A DNA stretch of 34,298 nt from Steroidobacteraceae bacterium. GTDB taxonomy: Bacteria > Pseudomonadota > Gammaproteobacteria > Steroidobacterales > Steroidobacteraceae. The stretch covers positions 1-34,298 of the forward strand of contig JALORN010000076.1 in the NCBI GenBank assembly GCA_025458905.1. The letters run 5' to 3'. Made by a program: the position numbers and the translations under genes. Shown here in pieces: positions 1 to 6,812 of this stretch. How positions within the stretch are numbered: the first letter of the stretch is position 1; each line of letters starts with the position of its first letter. The notes under the pieces were generated by a model, which worked only from the letters and a program-made list of their open reading frames with translations, searched no databases and was not told the DNA's origin.

Positions 1-29
1 GCCGCGGCTCGCTCCGGTGACGAGGATGG

Positions 30-3029
30 TTGGCATGGGCGAAGCGTACCGTCCGACGGCCGATCCGCCCAGCGGTCCGCGCGGTGCTCGCGCCGCGCGG
101 CGGGTTTTGGCAACCTGCCGCGGTGACCACCCTCGCCGACCTCGACGGCGCGCGCGCCGCGGCCGCCACCCACGTGCTCGCCTGCAGCGAATTCGTCGCC
201 GCCGCCTTCGAACGCGACCCGACCCTGCTCGGCGACCTGCTGGCGCGCGCCGCGCTCGACTCGCCCCGTGGCGCACGCGGCGCGGCCTGCTGGCCCGCCG
301 GCCAGGCGCCGGACCTCGACGCCGACGAGGCAGCGTTCCAGTCGTGGCTGCGGCGCTGGCGTCGCCGCGAGATGGTGCGCATCGCCTGGCGCGACCTCGC
401 CGGCACGGCCGACCTCGCGACCACCCTGGAGGACCTCTCGGCGTTCGCCGACGACGCCATCGGCCTCGCCTACGAGCATGCCTGGCGCAGCACCACCGCG
501 CGCTACGGCACGCCGCGCCACCCCGGCGGGGCGCCGCTGCCGATGGTGGTGGTCGGCATGGGCAAGCTCGGCGGCCGCGAGCTCAACTACTCGTCCGACA
601 TCGACCTCGTGTTCCTGTTCCCGGCCTATGGCGAGACCGACCACGCCTCGCCCGTCAGCCACGACGAGTTCTATATCCGGCTCGGGCAGGCGCTGGTGCG
701 GCTGCTGGCCGCGCCGACCGTCGACGGCTTCGTGTTCCGGGTCGACATGCGGCTGCGGCCCTTCGGCGATTCCGGGCCGCTCGCCTGCGGCTTCTCGGCC
801 TTCGAGGACTACCTCGGCCAGCACGGCCGCGACTGGGAACGCTACGCCTGGGTGAAGGCGCGGGCGATCATCGCGCCGGAGGCGTATGCCGAGCTGTACC
901 GTGACGCCGTGCGGCCGTTCGTGTTCCGCCGCTACCTCGACTTCGGCGTGTTCGAGAGCCTGCGCGAGATGAAGGCCCTGATCGAGAAGCAGGTCGCGCG
1001 CCGCGAGATGGCCGACCACGTCAAGCTCGGGCCCGGCGGCATCCGCGAGGTCGAGTTCATCGTGCAGGCCTTCCAGCTGATCCGCGGCGGCCAGGACCGG
1101 CGGCTGCAGAACCCGCGGCTGCTCGAGGTGCTGCCGCTGCTCGCCGGCCGGCGCCTGCTCGAGCGGCGCGCCGTGGCCGAGCTCGATGCGGCCTATCGCC
1201 ACCTGCGCACGCTCGAGAACCGGCTGCAGATGATCCGCGACGCCCAGACCCACCAGCTGCCCACCGACGAGCCGACGCGCGCGCGGCTGGCACGGGCGAT
1301 GCACGAGCCGTCCTGGGCGGCGCTGCGTGCCACGCTCGACGCGCATCGCGAGCGCGTGCAGGCGCACTTCCGCGCGCTGGTGTTCCGCCCGGTGGAGGAG
1401 CCGGGCGAGGAGGGCAGGTCCGAGGCCACGGCCGCCGGTGCCGCGGCCGGCGCGGGCGGGACCGCGGCGCTGCCGGCGCCGGCTGCCCCGGGCAACGGCG
1501 GGCGCGGGCGCGCGCCGCGCAGCGGGCTCGGCTCGCTGCCCTGGTGGGAGGAAGGGCTCGATCCGGAGGCGTTGCGCGAGGCGCTCGCCGCGGCCGGCCT
1601 CGGTGAGGCCGGGGAGGTGGCCCGGCTGCTCGTCGACTTCCGCAGCGGCTCGCTGATGCGGCGCCTCGACGCCACCGCGGCGCGCCGGCTGCACCGGCTG
1701 CTGCCGGAACTGCTCGAGGCGGCGCTGGCCGAGACCGAGCCGCTGTCGCTGCTGAAGCGCTTCCTGCGGGTGATCGAGTCGATCGGCACGCGGTCCACCT
1801 ATTTCGCGCTGCTCAACGAGAACCCGGCCGCGCGCCGCCGCTTCGTCGACGTGTGCCGCAGCGGCGACTTCCTCGCCTCGCAGGTCGCGGCGCACCCGCT
1901 GCTGCTCGACGAGCTGCTCGACGACCGCGTCTTCGGCGCACCCGCGACGCGCGCCGAGTTCGCGGCCGAGCTGGAGGACCGCATCGCCCGGGTCGACGCC
2001 GGCGACCCGGAGCGCCTGGTCGAGGCGCTGTGCCAGTTCAAGCGCGCGGCGATCTTCCGCATCGCGATCGCCGACCTCGCCGGCACGCTGCCGCTGATGC
2101 GCGTCTCGGATCGCCTGACCGACGTCGCCGAGCTGATCGTCGAACAGGCGATGGTGCAGGCCTGGTCGCAGATGACCGCGCAGTTCGGCCGCCCGATGTG
2201 CGGCGAGGGCGAGTCGCGGCGCGAGGTGCGGGTCTGCGCCGTCGGCTACGGCAAGCTCGGCGGCATCGAGCTCGGCTATGCCTCCGACCTCGACCTCGTG
2301 TTCCTGCACGACTCCGCCGGCGAGGCCCAGGAGACCGACGCGGAGCGGCCGATCGACAACCAGGTGTTCTTCGTGCGTCTCGCGCAGCGCATCGTGCACC
2401 TGCTGACGATGCACTCGGCCGCCGGCCGCCTCTACGAGGTCGACGTGCGGCTGCGGCCCTCGGGCAAGGGCGGCATGCTGATCACGCAGGTCGGCGCGTT
2501 CGCCGAGTACCAGCGACGCGAGGCCTGGACGTGGGAGCACCAGGCGCTGCTGCACGCGCGCGCGGTCGCCGGCTCGCCGCTGCTGCGCGCCGAGTTCGAG
2601 CGGGTGCGGCTCGAGGTCATCACGACCGCGGTGCGCCGCGACACGCTGCAGGCCGAGGTGCGCTCGATGCGCGAGCGCATGAGGCGCGAGCTGTCGAAGG
2701 CGAAGGCCGGCGAGTTCGACATGAAGCAGGACCCGGGCGGCATCGCCGACATCGAGTTCCTCGCCCAGTACTGGGCGCTGAAATGGGCGGACCGGCATCC
2801 CGCGGTCGCGATGTTCTCCGACACGATCCGCCAGCTCGAGACGCTGGCGTCGGGCGACCTCGTGCCCCAGGCCACGGTCGACCTGCTGACGCAGGCGTAC
2901 CGCGCCTACCGCGAGCGCGGCCACCACCGCTCGCTGCAGGACTCGGGGTCGGTGGTGCCGGGCACGGAATTCGCGGCCGAGCGCGCCGCGGTGCGCCGGG
3001 TCTGGGACGAAGCCCTCGGCGCGCCCTGA
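30..3029 (+). CDS. glnE: Bifunctional glutamine synthetase adenylyltransferase/deadenylyltransferase GlnE
   Basis: GlnE adds AMP to, and removes it from, glutamine synthetase in the cytoplasm, setting ammonia assimilation in response to PII and glutamine. The protein has the family's two nucleotidyltransferase halves. The N-terminal one has GMGKLGG followed by an SSDIDLVF metal-binding site (about residues 175-196). The C-terminal one has GYGKLGG followed by ASDLDLVF (about 740-765). The matching RVDMRLRPFG and EVDVRLRPSG segments are also present. The length (999 residues) slightly exceeds the usual ~950, largely because of an Ala/Gly/Pro-rich linker at about 455-510. The start is uncertain. 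TTG at 30 follows a GAGGA and an in-frame stop at 18-20. GTG at 123 would fit the usual N-terminus but lacks an SD. The customary neighbour ilvE is absent. The family call is firm. Confidence 0.96.
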   Translation: MAWAKRTVRRPIRPAVRAVLAPRGGFWQPAAVTTLADLDGARAAAATHVLACSEFVAAAFERDPTLLGDLLARAALDSPRGARGAACWPAGQAPDLDADEAAFQSWLRRWRRREMVRIAWRDLAGTADLATTLEDLSAFADDAIGLAYEHAWRSTTARYGTPRHPGGAPLPMVVVGMGKLGGRELNYSSDIDLVFLFPAYGETDHASPVSHDEFYIRLGQALVRLLAAPTVDGFVFRVDMRLRPFGDSGPLACGFSAFEDYLGQHGRDWERYAWVKARAIIAPEAYAELYRDAVRPFVFRRYLDFGVFESLREMKALIEKQVARREMADHVKLGPGGIREVEFIVQAFQLIRGGQDRRLQNPRLLEVLPLLAGRRLLERRAVAELDAAYRHLRTLENRLQMIRDAQTHQLPTDEPTRARLARAMHEPSWAALRATLDAHRERVQAHFRALVFRPVEEPGEEGRSEATAAGAAAGAGGTAALPAPAAPGNGGRGRAPRSGLGSLPWWEEGLDPEALREALAAAGLGEAGEVARLLVDFRSGSLMRRLDATAARRLHRLLPELLEAALAETEPLSLLKRFLRVIESIGTRSTYFALLNENPAARRRFVDVCRSGDFLASQVAAHPLLLDELLDDRVFGAPATRAEFAAELEDRIARVDAGDPERLVEALCQFKRAAIFRIAIADLAGTLPLMRVSDRLTDVAELIVEQAMVQAWSQMTAQFGRPMCGEGESRREVRVCAVGYGKLGGIELGYASDLDLVFLHDSAGEAQETDAERPIDNQVFFVRLAQRIVHLLTMHSAAGRLYEVDVRLRPSGKGGMLITQVGAFAEYQRREAWTWEHQALLHARAVAGSPLLRAEFERVRLEVITTAVRRDTLQAEVRSMRERMRRELSKAKAGEFDMKQDPGGIADIEFLAQYWALKWADRHPAVAMFSDTIRQLETLASGDLVPQATVDLLTQAYRAYRERGHHRSLQDSGSVVPGTEFAAERAAVRRVWDEALGAP

Positions 3030-3092
3030 GACGCCCGCCGGCGCCGGCCGGGCCCGCAACCGCGGCGCGTGCGGCCCCCCGTCGGGCCGGCC

Positions 3093-3098
3093 TATAAT
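3093..3098 (+). promoter_or_regulatory. Consensus -10 box just upstream of the zf-CHCC gene
   Basis: A perfect TATAAT ends six bases before the ATG at 3105. No recognisable -35 lies 16-18 bp upstream (GC-rich sequence there) and no Shine-Dalgarno fits between box and ATG. If this is a sigma-70 -10, transcription would begin at or within a base or two of the start codon, giving a leaderless message. Confidence 0.45.
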
Positions 3099-3104
3099 CG
3101 TGCC

Positions 3105-3311
3105 ATGCCCGCGCCCGACCGCCAGCCCGCCCCGCTGCTCCAGCCCAACGCGCAGAACAAGTACGAGGTCTCGCGCGAGGACCTGCCGCTTTCCTGCCCG
3201 ATGCCGCAGATGCACCTCTGGAACTCGCATCCGCGCGTCTACCTGCCGATCGAGAAGACCGGCTGGGCCAAGTGCCCCTATTGCGGCGCCGAATACAGCC
3301 TGCAGCGCTGA
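3105..3311 (+). CDS. Zinc-finger (zf-CHCC) domain protein
   Basis: This 68-residue cytoplasmic protein belongs to the zf-CHCC family, relatives of the zinc-binding NDUFS6-type subunit. The ligand pattern is visible: Cys in LSCPMP, His in NSHPRVYLPIE, then CPYCG close to the C-terminus, ending in AEYSLQR. Its bacterial role is not established; in proteobacteria it commonly sits near glnE/ilvE and LPS heptosyltransferase genes, as here. The ATG at 3105 was chosen over the upstream GTG at 3069 because the conserved region fits it and a TATAAT lies immediately before it. There is no SD, so translation may be leaderless. Confidence 0.85.
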   Translation: MPAPDRQPAPLLQPNAQNKYEVSREDLPLSCPMPQMHLWNSHPRVYLPIEKTGWAKCPYCGAEYSLQR

Positions 3312-3391
3312 GCGCACCCCGGGTGTAGTCTCGGCATGGGCGCGTCGACCGCGCGGCCGTCCCGGCCCGCCTGCGCCCGCGAGGGGGGACC

Positions 3392-4318
3392 ATGTTCGAC
3401 AACTCTCGTCCGGCGGCCGCGCTGGCGCTCGGCCTGCTCGCCTGCGCGTCGCCGCTGCGCGCGGCCGAGTCGCTCGATCCGTCCCGGCCCGAGGACGCGC
3501 TGCTCCTGAACCGCAAGATGACCTGCTCCCTCGAGGACGGCAGGCCGGTGATCCACTGGTGGAAGGGCACGATGATGAGCCGCGTGCCCGGCGAGCGCGA
3601 TCGCGTGCTGTTCAACGTGCAGGGCATGAACATCCGTCAGTGCGGCACGTTCAGCGACCCGCAGCGCGGCCCCGGCTTCCGCTCCGTGTCGCGCGAGGTC
3701 ATGCTGTACCTCGACCCGATCACCAACGAGGTGGTGCGGCGCTGGAGGAACCCCTGGACCGGCGAGGAGGTCGAGGTGATCCACGTCGCCAACGATCCGG
3801 TCAACATGCGCGCACCGACCTACGCCCGCGGTGCCGACGGCAAGCCGGCCACCTTCCGCGGTACCTTCGTCAAGGACAAGGCCTGGACCAGCGGCGAGGC
3901 GCCGCTGTGGTACGACAACCCGCTCGCCGGCGAATACCAGGAATACGTCGGCAACCGCTATCTGGCGATGGAGATGCTCAACAGCTTCACCGATGCGAAG
4001 GCGCTGCTCGACCCGAAGGTGAAGACGCTGCCCTCGGTCTCGATCTCCTGGGCGCGCGTCTCGGACTGGCTGCCGTGGATGAAGATGGGCGGGCGCAGCG
4101 GGATGGTGGTGTTCACGACGGTGGGCAAGCGCGTCGGCTCGGTCGACGAGCTCTCGGAGCCGTTGCGCAGCGAGTTGCGCGCCAGCTACCCCGCCTACCT
4201 CGCGCCGCCGCCGATCGACGACGCGCGGCCGAACGAGACGTCGTGGACCTACATCCGCAAGGTCATCGACCAGCGGCGTGCCGCCGGCGGTGCGGCTGCC
4301 GGCAAGGCAGGGGAGTGA
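3392..4318 (+). CDS. Secreted DUF1838 family protein, copy 1
   Basis: A 308-residue protein of the DUF1838 family, whose biochemical function is not known to me. An N-terminal signal peptide (hydrophobic about residues 8-20, cleavage near LRA/AES at about 24) predicts export. Conserved family blocks follow: MTCSL, GRPVIHWWKG, GMNIRQC, VSREVMLYLDP, RRWRNPWTGEEV, VANDPVN, DWLPWMKMG and a C-terminal PNETSWTYIRK. The many Trp, Tyr and Asn/Asp residues suggest a small-molecule or carbohydrate binding cleft, but that is inference. A strong purine-rich RBS (gaggggggacc) precedes the ATG. It is the first gene of an apparent three-gene operon; the next gene, a paralogue, starts 5 bp after its stop. 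Confidence 0.85.
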   Translation: MFDNSRPAAALALGLLACASPLRAAESLDPSRPEDALLLNRKMTCSLEDGRPVIHWWKGTMMSRVPGERDRVLFNVQGMNIRQCGTFSDPQRGPGFRSVSREVMLYLDPITNEVVRRWRNPWTGEEVEVIHVANDPVNMRAPTYARGADGKPATFRGTFVKDKAWTSGEAPLWYDNPLAGEYQEYVGNRYLAMEMLNSFTDAKALLDPKVKTLPSVSISWARVSDWLPWMKMGGRSGMVVFTTVGKRVGSVDELSEPLRSELRASYPAYLAPPPIDDARPNETSWTYIRKVIDQRRAAGGAAAGKAGE

Positions 4319-4323
4319 GCGCC

Positions 4324-5271
4324 ATGCTGCACCGATCGTTCCGGGCCGCCGCGGCCGCCGTCGTCGGTCTAGTGGTCGCGGGGGCGGGCCTGGCGGGCTC
4401 GCCGGCGCTCGCGGCGGGCCGCGCGACCACGCTCGATCCGAATGACGCCGACGACCAGATGCGGATGCAGGTCAAGATGTCCTGCTCGCTGGTCGAGGGC
4501 CGGCCGACGCTCTACTGGTGGAGCGGCCGCATGTGGGCGCGCGTGCCCGGCGAGGCGAACCGCCTGCTGTTCCACGTACACGGCATGAACGTCCGCCAGT
4601 GCCGCACCAAGCAGGACCCGGTGCGTGGCTTCTGCTACCGCTCGGTGTCGCGCGAGGTGATGTTCTACCTCGACCCGCGGACCGACGAGGTGGTGCGGCG
4701 CTGGAAGAACCCCTGGACCGGCGAGGAGGTGGACGTCGTGCAGGTCGCCAACGACCCGGTGAACGCCCGCGACTGGTTCTGTTCGCGCGACCAGGACGGC
4801 AAGCCGCTCGATCGCAGCGGGAACACCTTCGTCGCGGACGAGCTGCTGCTCGAAGGCGGCGGCGCGGCGCGGCTGTTCTATGCGAACCCGCTGGCGGGCG
4901 ACTACCAGGACTACGTCGGCGGTGCCTACCACGCGATGGAGTTCGGCTCGACCGCCGCCTCTGCGCGCGAGGCGCTCGATGCGCGCGACACCGAGCTCGA
5001 GGACGCTGTGATCTCCTGGGGTCGCATCTCGCGCTGGCTGCCGTGGATGAAGATGGGCGACCGCGACGGCGTCGTGGTGTTCCACACCGCCGGCATGCGG
5101 CTCGACGCCTGGGAGCAGTTGCCGGAGGTCGTGCGCCGCGAGGTCGAGGCGAACTACCCCGCGTACCGGGCGCCGCCGCCGCTGGACGACCCGCGTGCCA
5201 ACGAAACCTCGTGGACCGTGTTCAAGAAATACATCGACGCGCGGCGCGCCGGCGAGGCGGCGAGGAAATGA
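4324..5271 (+). CDS. Secreted DUF1838 family protein, copy 2
   Basis: The tandem paralogue of the preceding gene, 315 residues, with an Ala-rich signal peptide (about residues 1-31). The same landmarks occur in the same order: MSCSL, GRPTLYWWSG, GMNVRQC, VSREVMFYLDP, RRWKNPWTGEEV, VANDPVN, RWLPWMKMGDR and NETSWTVFKKYID. It differs by two extra cysteines (in GFCYRS and DWFCSRD), which could form an added disulfide in the periplasm, and by an extra acidic loop before the YANPLAGDYQDYVGG segment. The two proteins are clearly diverged, so this is an old duplication or a heteromeric pair. Its stop overlaps the next start (ATGA), implying translational coupling. The function is unknown. Confidence 0.84.
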   Translation: MLHRSFRAAAAAVVGLVVAGAGLAGSPALAAGRATTLDPNDADDQMRMQVKMSCSLVEGRPTLYWWSGRMWARVPGEANRLLFHVHGMNVRQCRTKQDPVRGFCYRSVSREVMFYLDPRTDEVVRRWKNPWTGEEVDVVQVANDPVNARDWFCSRDQDGKPLDRSGNTFVADELLLEGGGAARLFYANPLAGDYQDYVGGAYHAMEFGSTAASAREALDARDTELEDAVISWGRISRWLPWMKMGDRDGVVVFHTAGMRLDAWEQLPEVVRREVEANYPAYRAPPPLDDPRANETSWTVFKKYIDARRAGEAARK

Positions 5272-6752
5272 GCCGGCCGCGGGCGGCGGTCGCCACCGGC
5301 GGGCGGCTGCGGGCGAGCCGGCGGCCCGGCGGCGCGCTCGCGTCGCTGCTGGCGTGCGCCGGCCTGCTGCTGCCCGCCGTGCAGACCGCCGCCGCCCCCG
5401 CCGCTTCCGCCGCTCCCGCCGCCGACGCGCCACCGGCCGCAGCCACCGCCGATCCACCCGGGCTGGTGCGTCGCACGACGCTGGTCGTCCACGACCTCGA
5501 GGCCTCGGTGCGCTTCTATCGCGACGTGCTCGGCTTCGAGCTCTGGCTCGAGAACCGTGGCCAGGTCGGTCCCTCGAGCCTGCCGACCGCGGCGCCGCCA
5601 GGATCGCCCAGCCGCTTCGCGATCATGAAGGGCCGCCATCCCTGGGTCGGGATGGTCGGGCTGCTGCAGTACGGGGAGCCACGCCCGCTGCCGCGGCCAC
5701 CGGCCGCGCTGCGTCCGGGGGATGCGGTGCTGATGCTCGAGACCACCGACCTCGAGGGGGCCTGGCAGCGGATGCAGCGCGCCGGCACGCCGATCCTGCG
5801 GCCGCCGGCGAGCAGCGAGGTCACGGGCGCCGGCGGCGCACGCTGGACGGCCCGTTTCCTGTTCGCCTTCGACCCCGACGGCCACGTGCTCGAGATCAAC
5901 GAGCGTCTCCCCGCCGCGCCGGCGCCGGCGGCGGCCGGCGACGCCGCGCGCGCCGGGCCGGCGGCACCGGTCCGAGTGCGCCGCGAGTTCGTCGACGGCC
6001 GCTATGGCCAGCTGCACCTGCGCCGCGCCTCGCCGACGCAGGCCGGCGGCCTGCACGCCCCGGTGGTGCTGCTGCACCAGACGCCGCTGTCGGGGCGCAT
6101 GTTCAGCGAACTGCTGCGGGAGCTCGGCCGCGACCGCGTCGTCTATGCGCCGGACACGCCCGGCTACGGCGAGTCCGATGCGCCGGCGTCGCCGCCCGAG
6201 CTCGCGGACTACGCCGACGCGCTGCACGACTTCGTCGCCGGCCTCAAGGAGCCGGTCGACCTCGTCGGCTACCACACCGGCGCGATGATCGCGGCGGAGC
6301 TCGCGGCACGCCATCCGGGCAGCGTACGGCGCGTGGTGCTGGTCTCGATGCCGCTGTTCGCGCCAGAGCGCCGCGCGGCGCTGGTGACCACGACGCCGCT
6401 GGCCGAGGACGGCTCGCCGTTGCTGGCGGAATGGCGCAGCACGATGCGGGTACGCCCGCCCGGGCAGACGCTGGAGCAGGCCGCGCGGATCGTCGCCGAG
6501 AAGCAGCGCGCGGGCACCCGCGCCGGCTGGGCGCTGGCGGCGCTGCAGCGCTACGACGCGCCGCCGCGGTTGCAGGCGATCTCGCGGCCGGTGACGGTGG
6601 TGCGCCCGCAGGACGGCTTGTGGGACGAAGGCGCGGCGGCGGCCCGCCTGATCCCCGGCGCCCGCCTGGTCGATGCGCCGCAGTGGGCCTTCGGGCTGTT
6701 CGACGCCGACCCGTCCGGCGTCGCTCGCGTGATCCGCGACGCGCTCGACTGA
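5268..6752 (+). CDS. Exported VOC (glyoxalase-fold) / alpha-beta-hydrolase fusion protein
   Basis: A 494-residue protein with three parts. The first is a hydrophobic N-terminus (about 22-45) that looks like a signal peptide, followed by an Ala/Pro-rich stretch. The second is a VOC domain (about 65-215) with VHDLEASVRFYRDVLGFEL near its start and DPDGHVLEINE at its end. The third is an alpha/beta-hydrolase domain (about 235-494) with LLHQTPLSG, APDTPGYGESDAP and a nucleophile-elbow region. The elbow reads G-Y-H-T-G (334-338), with His where Ser normally sits. The C-terminal catalytic His position reads Trp-Ala-Phe-Gly (Phe475). The first VOC metal ligand also appears to be Arg rather than His, while the last Glu is kept. 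Hydrolase activity by the usual triad is therefore doubtful. It overlaps the DUF1838 gene by 4 bp (ATGA). Substrate unknown. Confidence 0.8.
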   Translation: MSRPRAAVATGGRLRASRRPGGALASLLACAGLLLPAVQTAAAPAASAAPAADAPPAAATADPPGLVRRTTLVVHDLEASVRFYRDVLGFELWLENRGQVGPSSLPTAAPPGSPSRFAIMKGRHPWVGMVGLLQYGEPRPLPRPPAALRPGDAVLMLETTDLEGAWQRMQRAGTPILRPPASSEVTGAGGARWTARFLFAFDPDGHVLEINERLPAAPAPAAAGDAARAGPAAPVRVRREFVDGRYGQLHLRRASPTQAGGLHAPVVLLHQTPLSGRMFSELLRELGRDRVVYAPDTPGYGESDAPASPPELADYADALHDFVAGLKEPVDLVGYHTGAMIAAELAARHPGSVRRVVLVSMPLFAPERRAALVTTTPLAEDGSPLLAEWRSTMRVRPPGQTLEQAARIVAEKQRAGTRAGWALAALQRYDAPPRLQAISRPVTVVRPQDGLWDEGAAAARLIPGARLVDAPQWAFGLFDADPSGVARVIRDALD

Positions 6753-6777
6753 GCCGGCGTCCGCTGCAGGCAGCCCG

Positions 6778-6801
6778 CCGCCCGCCCCGGTGGGCGGGCG
6801 G
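6778..6801. terminator. Hairpin between convergent genes, probable bidirectional terminator
   Basis: A 10-bp perfect stem (6778-6787 paired with 6792-6801) has a CGGT loop and lies in the 60-bp gap between the stops of the VOC-hydrolase gene (plus) and the TonB receptor (minus). Only a short TTT follows on the plus strand after a G-rich run, so it is a weak classical terminator. The position between convergent stops supports the role. Confidence 0.5.
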
Positions 6802-6812
6802 GGGGCGGTGTT

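Noticed and set aside
5460..5920. VOC domain as glyoxalase I
   Set aside because: The first metal-ligand His is not present, the domain is exported and is fused to a hydrolase fold, none of which fits lactoylglutathione lyase.
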